Assembly: GCA_051453625.1 (NCBI GenBank)
Contig: JBOZIK010000001.1
Span: 161,670,768-161,734,767, forward strand
Source of the DNA: Welwitschia mirabilis
Lineage: Eukaryota > Gnetophyta > Gnetopsida > Welwitschiales
Direction: 5' to 3'
Length of the DNA stretch: 64,000 nucleotides
The translations under genes and the position numbers were made by a program. Positions 22,765-35,560 of this stretch are shown in pieces. Numbering within the stretch: the stretch's first letter is position 1; every line of letters begins with the position of its first letter. The notes below the pieces were generated by a model, which saw only the letters and a list, made by a program, of their open reading frames with translations, searched no databases and was not told where the DNA came from.

Positions 22765-25700
22765 GAAAGAATAGAAAGTATTCAGGATAATGTGAGAAGG
22801 AGGAGTTATGTTCAAGATTCTCCAAGGATCTTTTCCAATAGAACATTGAATGAAAAGGTGATTTTGATACTTATTTTCTTCATAGCACATTAAACAATCT
22901 TGATCAACTCTTAAATTTCTTTAAATATGCTTGTTTACTATGGGAATATAACCCTTTAACATATACCACCAAGACATCTTAAGTTTCTCTAGGACATTTA
23001 GTTTTCATAATTTTCTCCATCTATAATCATATTAAAAAAAACCCATGATAGATTAATGAAATACTAATTTTTCCATTTTGAATAGGAAGAGTTTGGTGTT
23101 CAAAAATCTAGGGCCAAACCTATTTGATGTAATGAATCATGTGCTTCTAAAGAGTAGAGTGCCTTTCTTTATCACCATAATCCTCTTTAAAGAACTTTAC
23201 CTAAAGAATATTGTGGTCCAACAGGAATCTTTAGTAGTGCTTTACAAGAATGCATTTTCTCATATCCATAGTTTTTCTAATGCTAAGACCACCTGCCTTT
23301 TTAGGCATGGTTATTTACTCATAGTTTATAAGATGTAATTTATTAGGGGACTTACTATTCAATCAAATAAAATATCTGATAATATTATTTATCAAGATGA
23401 TATACTAATTAAATAGAGGACACAAACTAATAGGATAGATGGTTATGCTTACCAATCAAGATTTAGCAAGGAGGATTTTCCCTATACTTGATAAGAATTT
23501 GTTACTTGATCTAGTCAATTGATCTGTAATTTTTCTTACTAAATGAGACAAAATGTTATTAGCAATCTAATTAAAATCAAACGAAATATCAAGATAAACA
23601 TTAAAAAATTTTTCTTGTAAACATTAAAAGATCTTTAAGATATCCATCTTTCCTTTTGTGGGAGTGTTGATAAGGAAGAACTTAGATATGTGTTAATTTA
23701 TTATAAGNNNNNNNNNNNNNNNNNNNNNNNNNNNNNNNNNNNNNNNNNNNNNNNNNNNNNNNNNNNNNNNNNNNNNNNNNNNNNNNNNNNNNNNNNNNNN
23801 NNNNNNNNNNNNNNNNNNNNNNNNNNNNNNNNNNNNNNNNNNNNNNNNNNNNNNNNNNNNNNNNNNNNNNNNNNNNNNNNNNNNNNNNNNNNNNNNNNNN
23901 NNNNNNNNNNNNNNNNNNNNNNNNNNNNNNCCAAATGTTATCAACAATCTGATCACAATCAAAAGGAACACCAAGGTAAGCATTATGAAATTTTGCTTGC
24001 GAACATGTAAGACCTTTAAGATATTTGTCTTCCTTTTTTGAGGAGTGTTGATAAAGAAGAGCTTGGATTTGTGCCAATTCATTGTAAGACTTGAGAAATT
24101 GTGAAACTCATTTAAAAGTCTACAGGCTTGCTTGGCCACTGGAAGACTAGAAGCCAAACATAAGAGAGTATCATCTGCGAATTGGAGGATGGGATGAGAA
24201 GGAGCTAATTCGGTAGCTGAAACCTAATTCTAAATAAAGAGTCTAGCTAAGGAATCCATCACAAGAACAAAAATACTAAGAGAGAGGGGATTACATTAAT
24301 TTAGGCTATTGCTACCCTAAAAGCAATCATGTCATTTTTCATTAACTATAATAGAGAAGGTTGATGTTGAAATGCAAAAGTGAATGAGATGCCTAATAGG
24401 CACAGGTACATTATGCTCCTATAACACATAGTCTGTTATTTCCCACTGGACTATATCAAGCGTTTTATCTATATCAATCTTGAGGAACATTACATGTTTA
24501 TTTTTTTATTATACAAATGGAGGATTTAATTATCAAGAATGATGTCATTATAGATGCCTCTTCCCAAAACAAAAGTAGACTAAGAAGAGAGGACCATATC
24601 TAGAAGAAGTACTTTAAGCCTTTCTGTAATAATTTTGGTGTAAATCGTATAGAAAACATTATAAAAACTGATTGATATATATTGATGAGGGCTTTTTGCA
24701 TCTCCTATTTTGGAAATAAGGGTGATAAGAGTATCATTAAAAGGTTAGTAAAAGGTACCTTTTCTGAAATTTTCTTAAACCACATCACAGACATCATTTT
24801 TGATAACATTCTACAAGGTCTGATAGATTTCTATAGTGAAATAATCAAGGCTTGACGCCTTGTTCTTCTTCATGTAGTTGATGGTATTTTTGATTTCATC
24901 TTCTATGACTTGTTGATTTAAGTAGTATTGCTAGTTATTAGAAATAGTAGACCAACTAGAACATTACTTAGATCTATCAGCTTAATAAAAGAATTAGCAA
25001 TCTAGGCATTGGTATTGTAGTGCATTATAAACGTGCTTCATTGTATGCTATTTTTTTAAATATATGCTTGTTTACTATGTGGAAGAAGAACTTTGTGTTG
25101 TGGTTCCCTTTATTAAGCCACTAGATTTTAGATCTTTATTTCTAGTAAGTTTCTTCCTTGGAAGATATATTATGAATTTAAGAGATAAGATGTTTTTCAC
25201 ATTTTGTATTTTTATCGGTGGCTTAATTATGCTTTTGAATAATGGTTAGCTCTTCTAATAATTTATTTTTAACATTTTTTAAGGAATCATTTAACTTCTT
25301 CTTCTAAATAATTAACTTATGCCTTAAAATTTTAAGCTTTTAAAGCAATTTGTAAGTAGATGTACCTTTAATTAAAGTATTTTAAATATTCTTCATAAAA
25401 TCAATAAATTTTGGATCTTTCAATCAATAATGCTCAGATCAAAAGAGAGATTTCTTTTAAGGGGATTCAATCATCAAGATTATACACCTATGATCAAAGA
25501 AAAATCTATATTTTACTTTGAGTAAGAAATGCTTGTTTGAGTTTTTAACCAAACATCTATTAATTCTAGGCATGAGAAGATTTACTTCTTCTCAAAGATT
25601 AATTCAAGTATAGGAAGAACCTTAAAGAAAAATATCTTTATAACTATAGTTATTTACACATTCAATAAAAAGATTAATAACAAAAGTTAGACATATTATT

Positions 25701-26100
25701 AAGCTTTTCATGAGGGATAAAGATCTAATTAAAGCCAATCATGATGGCATATGGAGAGTCTAACATAATGTGATATAGGCATTGAAGCTTTGATATACTT
25801 CTTGAGGCCCACAGAAATTGGTGATTCTTATCTTTTTATCATTGAAGATCTAATCAATAGTGATGTGATTATTAATCTTACTAATAGTATAGATGGTATC
25901 ATGCTTTCAAAGGATTATCAATCCTTCTTTTGTGCCCACACTCAGAATCAAAATAAAGGAACAAGAGAATTTTGTATAAAATGACTAATTTTTAGAGAGT
26001 TAAGCTTAGTTTCTTGAAGAAAACACATAGACACTAGTGAATCCATCAAAATACTCTAAAGTTAAAAATTTTTTAGCCATTTCCAAGGCCTCTGCAATTT
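22765..26100 (-). pseudogene. L1-type LINE ORF2: endonuclease, RT, zinc finger (decayed)
   Basis: Reading leftwards: the AP-like endonuclease opens with NCRGLGNG (26100-26077), then FLQETKLNSLKI, and ends RINRCLV and DHRCIIL (about 25490). The RT starts with EIKNTINYMKKNKAS.LDYF (about 24890), then KIDIDKTLDIVQWE, LSIFVLVMDSLARL (about 24265), FADDT (24181-24167, catalytic aspartates intact) and MNWHKSKLFF (24080-24050). After the gap 23708-23930 come KFLSSIGKILLAKS, MPKKAGGLSIRKTMD and the CLMCYEENKYQNHLFIQC zinc finger (about 22900-22850). Stops and frameshifts are scattered throughout. The protein would nick target DNA and copy LINE RNA onto it. ORF1 lies to the right, split by two insertions. 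Confidence 0.9.
23562..24090. repeat. Diverged duplication flanking an assembly gap in the LINE
   Basis: The ~145 bp left of the gap (23562-23707) and the ~150 bp right of it (23939-24090) are alignable copies of the same LINE stretch, with many differences. Either two LINE copies were joined across the gap, or the LINE carries an old internal tandem duplication. Confidence 0.75.
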
Positions 26101-26711
26101 TAGAAAATAATCATGAAAAGAATAGTTGAGATTTCTTATCATTTTAAATATCCTTCTTCATCGCATTTTCAATTCCTTTTAGTGTATTCATTCTTGTCCT
26201 TCTATCCTTTTGCTCCAACTTCCCCATTTTGTTAGTAGCTAGTATATCCACAATACACTCATCCATACTATTTCCACTCTTTTTTTGATCCTATTTCATT
26301 TTCATCTGTGTCTACTACTGTGGCTACTACTGTGATAGAATATTTGATGTGTTATAAACTTACTCTATGTACTCTTGTTAAGCTCTTTCATAGTTATTTT
26401 TTATTTCTATTTCTGATGTCTATTATTGATTGCCTAATTTACACTTAAAAAGTAGTTAATTCTGGAATTAAAGAAATTGCAATTAGGCTTAGTATAGAGT
26501 GATTTAACTAACGAATGTCATAATATAAAGAGCATAAGACAACATACTAATCAAGCACATAAATAAGAGAGAATAATAATTAATTTTTAGTCTAATATTT
26601 TTAATAAATTTTTAATTTTACATTTTGAATTTTATTTATGAAAAAAGGGAAATTGACAATACAACCATTCTAATGTGCAATGCAAAAATAAAAGAGAAAT
26701 GAAGATATAAG
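26101..26711 (-). other. LINE ORF1-ORF2 linker region
   Basis: Low-complexity A/T sequence on the LINE minus strand between endonuclease and the insertion point of element 3. A short piece like MNTLKGIENAMKKDI precedes the endonuclease. Confidence 0.45.
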
Positions 26712-26716
26712 CCTAT

Positions 26717-27608
26717 GATAACCAAGTTTCTGAGGATTTATCATCCAAACTCAGCTCTTATAACTTGTATTTAAATTAGAATCAATCTAAATAGTAGCAT
26801 TAATTAAACATCAATACAAGTCAAGAGAAATAAGATAAATTAAGGAAGAAAGATATTTTATTAAATAATTGAATGTCTTACAAAACACCTCAGCAAGGCA
26901 GTGATTCCTCAATGTTAGATGCATATCCTAATCACTAAGAATGATCTCTCCTATGCTATAATAAATCCTTGTCTCCTTGGATGCCTTTTTCACCAATCCT
27001 CCAATGCTAAAAGATGACTAAATGATGCCAAATGGGGGTTTTTATAGTTTTCCTAAGGTGGTTATGGGTTAGAAAATTCGGTATAGGTAAAGAGGTGTCA
27101 TTAGGTGTAAACTAAACCTTAATTAACTTGGTTAGAAAGAAGTTATGACACTATCATATCACTATTATTATTGCGACAACATATGGCACAACAACCATTC
27201 ATCATCCACTCATACACTACCACATTATAAGCTCATTGGGATTTGAATTTAAAGATTAATAGATATTTCATCCCTTATGTTATCGAGTCATTTATGTTGC
27301 CACGTCAGCCTCGCTAAGTTAGCCTCACTAAGCCAGCCTTAAATGCCTTAAACCTTATGGTTGTGCCCTATGTTATGAGGATGACAAGAAGGATGAAAGT
27401 CAATTTTTGATACTTTTATTCCACTCTTTCCTCCACTTTATTTCCTGGTTAAATTTATATCCTCAAATAAAAATATGGCACTTAAGATCATAATTGAATT
27501 GTTATATTGGTTCATAACAAAATTCCTAAAAATGACTAACTTGAGTTCCTATCCTTATAAAACATCACCAATTACACTATTAAAATATAATAACTTGAGA
27601 TCGTAGCA
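26717..27608 (-). repeat. Element 3 3' LTR
   Basis: About 890 bp. Read on the minus strand it starts TGCTACGATCTC. It shares 27112-27600 with 29222-29713, and carries a TATA-like TATAAAAACC at about 27045-27036. The end is GGTTATC or GGTTATCA, depending on where the shared A is assigned. Confidence 0.75.
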
Positions 27609-27879
27609 TAGCTCACCACCTAGTATTTTATCAGTTCCTTGACAAACAAAGGGAAATAAGACTTTGTGATGCCAAATTACTAAGAAAAAAACCTCAAAAT
27701 CCAATAAAAAATTAGGCTGCATGTCTAGATAAGCTGGCAATTTAAGATAAAAGGAACTCATCATCAAATAAGCATTACATAAATATCTATTAATAGTTTA
27801 AAAACAATGTGACTGAGTACAATAATATAAAAGAAGTACAATTTCTATATAAATATGATGATAGGACTACATCAACAAT

Positions 27880-29110
27880 CATGGGTTTCTATGTGAAGAG
27901 GACGAAAACTCAACCTTCATATTAGTATTTCTCTTACCACCTATCTTCATAGGTGACTCAATGATAGACTCCTCAATATCTAGAAAGTAGTGAGAGATGT
28001 GCTCTCATAGGCTGGATATGGTCAAATCATGATGGAAATGAACCACCTTAGGAGTGCTCATTAAAGTATCTTGCTAAATATCTATCATCCTTTCCAAGGT
28101 AGCTCAACCTGCTTCTCTATAATGCAAACATCTTTCTCCAATTGATTAAGTTATGTGATGTTGTGAGCAATGATGCCATGAAGATCCTCTATCTATGAAG
28201 ATAATCTCTGCTTCATTCCTTCTAGTAATGTCATGAACTGATCCAGTATGAGGTCTCCAACTATTTGAGACTATCAATGGAGAGGTGGCTATGCTGTAAG
28301 TGCCTCACTAGGGGTCATTAGAGCCATACTCAAGATATCTATGCCCAGTCACCTAAAATAGGTATCATAAGCTAAGATGTGAACTGAGTGAGAAGTCTCT
28401 ACTAGGATAAGGATCTTGAATCATCGAAAGAGAGAACTTAGTAGACAAGGATAGGTGATGATAAAAAAATCAGTGCTGGGTGCTCATCCATCTCAATCGG
28501 TATCAAATGAAGGTAGCCAAGTCTATCCTCTCTTCATGATGAATAAGGGCTAAAATCTGGAGATAGGTAATCATAGCATGTGAGTTATGATAAAATGGAG
28601 CTATGTTATGAATAATGTCTTAGTAAAGAATACAGTAATAGGAAGGCAAATATGTCACAACTACCCCTCATTAATCATCACCTACGTGATATGATAACTT
28701 TAGCTGAATGACATAGGCTTACCTCTCTGACTTACTCCCATTAAGATCAATCCTCTCCCCATCTCTATGAACTCCTGTGAGTGTTGCGATGTGCTGTGGC
28801 TTAATGTATATGCAACATCCTCCTACTATGGCTTCAATATGATCATAGTATGAGCTGTTCTCCCTGGTAGCTAAGATAACCTCAAAGGTTTGATAAAATC
28901 AAATAATCTCCACTGCATATCAAGAACCATGAACATGTAATAACTAGCCTTAAATATAAAGCTCCTCCAATGTGTGTTGTAAATTAGGCTTAAGCCTCTA
29001 AATATAGTTGTTGAAGTGCATATTCCTCTAGTAAATGGTAGAAGTAAGGCTATGCCTTCGCTCCTATAGAATGGCCTCTTGCTTCCATTATTCTACTACT
29101 GGGGTAGTGG
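27880..29110 (-). pseudogene. Element 3 third ORF (downstream of lost pol), decayed
   Basis: A long minus-strand frame read leftwards from about 28900: EVILATRENSSYYDHIEAI, CCIYIKPQHIATLTGVHRDG, YVIQLKLSYHV, then DIIHNIAPFYHNSHAM, ITYLQILALIHHEERIDL, and a likely coiled C-terminus to about 27900. It aligns in order with the frame at 39800-41030 of element 2 (YKELIYNISPSFHDSHTM). The position before the polypurine tract is that of the Athila env-like or ATHILA ORF-1-type protein. The function is not known from this sequence, and the family link is my inference from layout and style. Confidence 0.55.
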
Positions 29111-29214
29111 TAGAGCATGTACAGGTTTAAGAAAAGGATGAATATATGTCACTACATGAAGAAATTCATAAAATAGATATGCTCCATTTTAAGAGAAAAG
29201 GGAAAAATATTCAT

Positions 29215-29733
29215 AACTAGAGGTAGATCTTAATTGACTCAGTTAGGAAGAAGTTATGACATTGTCATGTCACCATTATCATTAGGACAACATATCAAAT
29301 GACATCCTTTCATCATCCAATCATAGGCCACCATGTCAAAAGCTTATTGGGATTTGCATTTAAAGTTTAATGGATATGTTGTCTCTACACATGACATAGG
29401 GCATGAAAGTCATCTATGTTTCCACATTAACCTTGTCGAGTTAGCCTCACTAAGTCAGCCTCGAATGCCTTAAACCTTGTGGTTGTGACCTATGTTATGG
29501 GGACAACAAGAGGGATGATAGTTAATTTCTAACACTTTTCTTCCACTCTTTACTTCATTTTATTCCTTGATTAAATTACTATTTTTATGTATAAAAATAT
29601 GGAACTTAAGATCATAATTGAATTATCATATTGGTTCACGATAAAATTCCTAAAAATAATTGAATTGAGTTCCTGTTCCCTGTAAGAAATCGCTAATTAC
29701 ACTATTAAAATATGAAAATTTGGAATTGCAACA
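29215..29733 (-). repeat. Element 3 5' LTR, truncated
   Basis: Only the first ~520 bp are present. Similarity to the 3' LTR stops near 29215, where internal sequence begins. Confidence 0.7.
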
Positions 29734-29738
29734 CCTAT

Positions 29739-30450
29739 TTTAGTTCCTCTTCTGAAAGAATTCCATCTTTATTTGGCTATGTGATGGGATCATTATTTGG
29801 AATTAAAGCAAGTTTTTTCCCTAATTTTCCTAACGTTTTACCAATAATTCTTTTCTGTCTTCTAAATTTTCTTACATTTTTTCATTGTGTGATCATCTTC
29901 TCCACATTTTTAGCATTCTAATGGACTATTTTTAATTTTAAGATTGAAGACTAATTCACTCCACATAGTATTTAGGATTTTTTTTTTATACATTGAAATT
30001 GTCTGCTTTCATATAAATACATATTATGGCCATCACCATTTCTACCATAAAATCTATATTTCTATTGAGTTTAACAAACTTTTTTAAGATATCTTTAAGT
30101 TACTTAAAAAATTAGGGTTCCATATTTCTAGAAGAGGGTTTTAAATACAAATCCAACCTATAATCTTTTCAAAAATAAAGGGCCCATTAAAAATAAATGG
30201 AAACCATTTAATTAAAGTTAGACCTCTATGAACAAAAAAATAGGGCCCTCTTGCTAAAACCTTATTTATATATTTTTTTCATACTAAAAACAAAATGCAA
30301 TAATCCATATCTGAGAGAAATTACCTTACAACTTATAGGAAATTTCCGATCACACCATAAATGCACTTTTTCTATGAACGATATCCTTTAGAAATTGAAA
30401 TTTATCAATGAGACTATTCTTGAAGTGAGCCTTTGAATGCTTAGAGTAGT
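29739..30450 (-). pseudogene. LINE ORF1, middle and C-terminal part (decayed)
   Basis: Reading leftwards from 30440: FKNSLIDKFQFLKDIVHR, then KLQGNFSQIWIIAF, QEGPYFFVHRGLTLIKWFPF and LEIWNPNFLSNLK. This is the order of the DUF4283-type RNA-binding domain of plant L1 ORF1 (LVGKF.., ..GP.F...R.L.L..W.P.F). A CCHC zinc knuckle follows, with all four ligands kept around one stop: C..CGEDDHTMKKC (about 29900-29860). ORF1 binds LINE RNA. It is cut off on the left by element 3 and on the right by element 2; the N-terminal part continues at 42681. Confidence 0.75.
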
Positions 30451-31541
30451 TGTTGCGCTACCAACTTATGCATATTTAATATGGTATTTCAAGTTGTTTT
30501 ATAGGTAAATAGACAAGTAAATGCTTGATTTCCATGATAATGGAGAGCTAGAATGAAAAGGATGAGAGTATGCAATCTTCATGATAATTTATAGCATTCT
30601 AAAAAAATATGGACACTTTGTATTTCTAAAGATAACTTTTTACAAACATTGAGGCTAATGCAATAATTAAAGAATTATCAAAGACCAACACCCACCTCAT
30701 TGTTTAGATAAGTATAGATATGACCATCCTAACTAGATGCTGATTGAAGTCTTTCTGGTAGCTAATGTGAATTAATTATGAGGTGGAATTGTCTCCTCTA
30801 TCATCTGGACAACTAGCCGGATGGTACTGTTATAAATCTAAACTAAGCATTCATCAAACTTCTGCCACTTTTATTTCCATTTTCCCTTTGTGTGGCTATT
30901 ATAGTTTACCTGCACCTTTCTATATTTGTCATTCTGTGTTTGAGTTAATAAATAAAGATCTCATCCTCAACTTCTTCTTGTCTTATTTGCACATAAAATT
31001 CTTGTGACAAGAGTTTGAAGGGCCAAATATCCATCTTGTAATTCTAAGGAGATGTTTCCTTGATTCTAGATGGCATTTCCTCCATTGTGATGTGGTTACT
31101 TTATAATATGGATCTAGTTCGATTCTTAATACAAAATATTTCCTTTTATCCTTTTAATATGTGATCATTTCTCATCCTCATAACTTATGTTCCTTCTGAT
31201 TTGGTGATAGTTTCTCTAGTGATATAGGTTATGAAGGTAATCTTTATCAAGGTTGTGCTTAACTAGTTTAGGTTAAAGTGCATTGTTGTATTCTTTTTCT
31301 AGATTAGTTTTTCACAAGTGTGTTTTATTTTACTTTCATGTATTATAAGTTATGTTTGTAGATTCGAATGCAAGTATTTCTCTTTGGAAAGCAACTCTCT
31401 TGTTTTCTACTTTGGCCTTTAATAGATTATGACATTCAAGTCAACTCCTATCTATATTAGTAGGTTGTATTTGTACATTATTATTTGTGATTAACAGGAT
31501 TTCCTCAGGATGTAAACATTGCATAACTATGCATTACAACA
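30451..31541 (+). repeat. Element 2 5' LTR
   Basis: Starts TGTTGCGCTACC and ends CATTACAACA. It matches 41588-42680 along its whole length. A TATA-like TAATAAATAAAG (about 30946-30957) sits where element 1 has TATAAATA relative to a shared downstream CTTGTGACAAGAG block. Confidence 0.9.
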
Positions 31542-31544
31542 TCT

Positions 31545-31562
31545 TGGCAACATTACTGGGGA
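31545..31562 (+). other. Primer binding site, tRNA-Asp type
   Basis: TGGCAACATTACTGGGGA lies three bases after the LTR. It matches the complement of the plant tRNA-Asp(GUC) 3' end (TGGCGCCGTTGCCGGGGA) at 13 of 18 positions. All but one of the differences are transitions. Athila/Tat elements commonly use this primer. Confidence 0.8.
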
Positions 31563-32196
31563 AGGCTATTTGAAGTTCAAGAGTTATCATTGCTTTGGTG
31601 AGTATTTTGGTTTAGATACTTACTATAGTAATAGTATATCATTATTTATAGTAGTAGAGGTTTTTTCTTTTTAAAGAGTCAATTTTTTATTTCTTAAATA
31701 AAAGTCTATTTTCTATTTTACAATAAAAAGTCAGTCGTCTGCTTCATCATTTAGACGATGCACAGTGATAACAACCTCTGTGTCATGGGTTTTTTATTTT
31801 AGTTTTCTATTAAAAATTTTTAGGATTTTTTTCATCATCCCTTTTATCATTCAGATGACTTAGAAGAATGAAAGTATACTTTTTGAGTTTTTTTGTTAGA
31901 GTCAGTCTTTTATTTCTATTTTCTGCTTTTTCCTTTTTTATGGTTTCTATGTTTCTTATTATCCAGGATATTGTTCGAATGATGACACGGATAATACTTT
32001 GTACATTCAAGATTGAACTTGAAAGGTAAAATCTAGTAAAAAAGAAAAACACTAGAGAAGTAACTATTAATTGCTAAAAATATTAGAGAAGGTTTGATAA
32101 ATCTAGAAATTAAAATATAGAAATAACAAAGGTACATAAGATTTTGAAATTCCTGTAATTTCTATTTTTATTTCTGCAAAGTCTGATTTTGGTGCC
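31563..32196 (+). other. Element 2 leader, non-coding
   Basis: No frame. It contains two copies of this element's recurrent word (31733-31765 and 31832-31865). Confidence 0.6.
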
Positions 32197-33720
32197 ATGT
32201 CTATTTCATTTCAAAAGTAAAAATAACCCATCTCACTAAATCCACCTCTTATCATTAGAACCCTTACAACCACTTCTACTCGTACCAATGCTAGTGTCAC
32301 CTTTAGATATCTTATAGCAAACAAGCAACGTGAAATCCAAACTCCTTTTGACTTACCTCCTGATGATGTTGTTGAACTCCGTAACCTAAACACATATCCT
32401 ACCTTTAGTGGAGAACCCAATGAAGATCCTTTGTAATACATCATTAATATAGAACAAGTTATTCTCAGTTCTAGAAATGGTAAAAAACATATAAGTGATA
32501 GAACCTATAGGGTCGTCTTTCCAATTAGTTTAAGATATAAAGCAAAAGTATGACTTAGAACAATTCCCCATAAGAGTTTAAAATCTTGGAGTCAAGTTTA
32601 GAAAGCCTTCATTAAGATATTTATGAGCAAAATCACTATCCAAAAGCCTAAGAAAGAAGTAACCAACTTTCAATAAATGCCTACTGAAGATTATGCCTCT
32701 ACCTATGAGAGATTTTTTGTTTCTTTACATTCAATCTCTGTAGATGCCTTTTCATAGGTAGAACTAGTTGACTATTTTTATAGTGGATTAAATAGTCATA
32801 CAAAGCAACCTGTAGAATTTTTGTATAGAAACTTATTGAATAAAACCCTAGATGATGCTTGAAAAGTGTTGAAAGATTTGGTAGATGTCAGTCAAACATG
32901 GTCTAAACCTCACATAGAGAAAACTAAATTGTAGGTCAAATAATTAAAGATATAAAGAAGATAAAACAAGAAAAAAATGAAATAAGAACAAAAAATGAAC
33001 CAACTAATATCATAAAGGATTTTAACTCTACCTTAAAAAGGTAAATTTAAATAATTTTAGATGCAAAGATGACAATTGAGAAGAGGAAAGTTGTAGTTCC
33101 TATTTGTGATTTATGTGAAGATAGTTTTCATATTACCAAATCCTATCCCTTGTTTCCTACTTACACAGAAAAAATTTACAAGGAAGTTTATGCCTTTAAT
33201 TAAAGATCTTCAATCTGTAATCAAAATCAAAGACAAGTCCATAATTACAACAACTTTCAATGTAGGATAAGTGAACAATCAAACTCTAGAAATTTTCAAA
33301 CACACCATCCTAACTTCTAACCTTTCAGAAATAGATTTGAGAATTTGAATTTTCAATCTAACAATTCAAACAACTTTATAAGCTCATCGAACTCCTAAAA
33401 CCATAATGATCCTCTTAGGAATTCCATTAAGGAGTTGAGAAAATCATAAGAAAAGACAAACATCAACATAGAAAACCTTGTGAGAATTTTATAACAAACT
33501 ATGATTAGTAAGCAAAGACCACAAGGGTCTCTTGCCATTCAATCTTTACCAAATCCTAACAAAATAAGAAAAAATTGTAAAGTGGTAACAAGAAATGAAA
33601 ATGAAATAAATCATCCTATTCATAAGGCTTTAACATCATAAAGTCATAAGAATAATGAGGAAGAGAACATAGAAATTGTAGAAACCATTATTTCCATTCT
33701 TTATTAAGTAATAAAAAGAA
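32197..33720 (+). pseudogene. gag: Element 2 gag, decayed
   Basis: ATG at 32197. After early stops it reads IQTPFDLPPDDVVELRNL, TYPTFSGEPNEDPL, LSSRNGKKHISDRTYRVVF, HKSLKSWSQV, ELVDYFYSGLN and LVDVSQTWSKP. A zinc-knuckle remnant CDLCEDSFHITKSYP (about 33108-33152) keeps the first two Cys and the His, but has Ser where the last Cys should be. Element 1 shows the opposite loss. Stops are mainly TAA and TAG at Gln and Trp positions. Confidence 0.85.
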
Positions 33721-33939
33721 AGACTCTTCACAAAATAAACCTACTACTCATGGCTTAATAGAATTAACACAAACCCTATTTTTGATGATCATCTAAAATT
33801 CTTAATGCAAAACATGAGCATTAACTTGCTATTTTGGAAACTTTTATAAGAAAACCCAAGGTATTCTAAGATATGGAAAGACTTAATAAAAAGAAAATAA
33901 ATATAAACCATTCTTAGTACAGTATTTCTAGCTCAATCC

Positions 33940-34640
33940 ATTAGTAATTTAGTTTTCCAAAAATGTTTAAAGTTTAAAGATCTAGGGGTAGAAACTGTGA
34001 GTGTCACTTTAAAAGGAAACCATAGGATTAAAAAATACTTGATAGATATTGGATCTAGTGTTAACATTATACCCTTACACATTTGTTAAGGATTTAATTT
34101 TAAAGAAAGAGTAGAACCTATATAGATTATCTTAAAGTTAGTTAATACTTCTATGAAGAAACCATTAAGTATGATTAAGGACTTGGTCATTTAGATAGAA
34201 GAAGCTTTTTACCCTATTGATGTAGTTGTTTTAGAAGTTGAGCACCATGATGAATATCCTTTACTTCTAGGTAGAGCTTTTTGTGCAATAGCCCATTGTA
34301 TCATAGATACGAGAACTAGATTGATGAAGTGTCATTTTGGGAATAAATATTTTTTAATAAGAGTTTTTGATGAGACTGAAAAAGATTTAAGCAATAATTT
34401 TAGTATGGAGGAAGAAATCAGACCAACTCTATTTTTATGGCATTACCCACTTAAGGAAAGGTGGTTCATGCTTTACGAACCAACCCTGTTTGATGATAAA
34501 TTAGAAGTAGAATACCTATATGTTTTTAATGATAAACTTAAGTTTGACCATTTGACAATTGAGTTTTATGATTTAGAGAGTAAAGAGTTTGAGTTTGTCA
34601 ACTTTGTATAAGTCCAAGAATTTAGTAGACCTCATATTTC
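33940..34640 (+). pseudogene. Element 2 aspartic protease, decayed
   Basis: CLKFKDLGVETVSVTLKGN leads to LIDIGSSVNIIPLHIC (34039-34086), in which the catalytic aspartate is retained. EEAFYPIDVVVLEVE and YPLLLGRAF follow. A single stop follows HIC. The 96-codon open stretch 34321-34611 is the protease-RT connection (MKCHFGNKYFLIRVF). Confidence 0.85.
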
Positions 34641-34929
34641 TTATTTTAAGAATGGTCATCCACTAATGACATCCAAATGATAGTCTAAGATGATAGTTTA
34701 TTATCCTGAGAATTTTCCAGAAACTAAAAATCTGAGCTGAAATATAAACTTGAAATCTTTAGATAGTGGACTAAAATACATTTTCCTAAATAGCGATCTA
34801 AACAAATCCTTCATTATCAATAAAAATATTACACCTTAATAAGAATTGAGTCTTATCTCTAATTTGCAATCTAAGGTAAATGCATTTTTTTAGTCCTATA
34901 ATGATTTGATAGCCATACTCACTTCCATT

Positions 34930-35560
34930 ATGTAACATAAAATCTACCTTAAAGAAAATGCTAAACTTACGAGGTAACCTCAATGTAGACTCAATATAGC
35001 CCTTAAATAAATTGTTAAAGATAAAATCATTAAACTAGTAGATGTTGAAATCATTTACTCCATTGCTAATAGTGATTTCATTAGCCCCTTAATGGTAGTG
35101 CCTAAAAAGGATGGAAAATGATGCATGTGTATAGACTTTTAAAAATTAAATGAAGTAATTAAAAAAGACCACTATTCTTTACCTTTTCTTAATTAGATTC
35201 TTGATAGGATTTAGGGTTATGCCTTTTACTATTTTATTAACCATTATAGTGGTTATAACCAGGTTTGCATTACTAGTGAGGACTAAGCCAAAACTACTTT
35301 TACTTCTCTTTTTACTGCTTCTGCTTTTAGACACATGCCTTTTGGACTATATAATATTCCTAGTACTTTTCAACATGTAATGATGGGTATCTTTTCTAAT
35401 ATGCTTGAGGATTACAATGAGAAATTTATGGATGACTTCTCTATTTATGCTAAAACTTTTGAACAAATCTTAGATCATTTAGAGAAAAAGTCTTAGATCA
35501 TTGCATTTCTTGTGGCCTTCACTTGAGTTGGGAAAAGAGTCTTTTTATTGTAGAAAGTGG
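34930..35560 (+). pseudogene. Element 2 reverse transcriptase, decayed
   Basis: KIYLKENAKLTR, then IVKDKIIKLVDVEIIYSIANS, VVPKKDGK, CIDF.KLNEVIKKDHYSLPF, HYSGYNQVCI, RHMPFGLYNIPSTFQHVM and KFMDDFSIYA. The palm aspartates in FMDDF are intact. One reading frame runs, with stops, for about 190 codons before a frameshift at about 35490. Confidence 0.9.

Larger units (their letters stand above)
26717..29733 (-). mobile_element. Truncated Athila-like element 3
   Basis: Bounded by an exact 5-bp duplication CCTAT (26712-26716 and 29734-29738), with LINE coding on both sides. In minus orientation it shows the first ~520 bp of a 5' LTR (29733 to about 29215, starting TGTTGCAATTCC), then 1.6 kb of internal sequence with an ORF remnant, a polypurine tract (ACTAGGTGGTGAG, 27622-27610) and a complete 3' LTR (27608 to 26717). 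Primer site, gag and pol are gone, which fits an internal deletion joining the 5' LTR to the 3' spacer. The LTR start and polypurine tract resemble those of elements 1 and 2. Confidence 0.8.
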
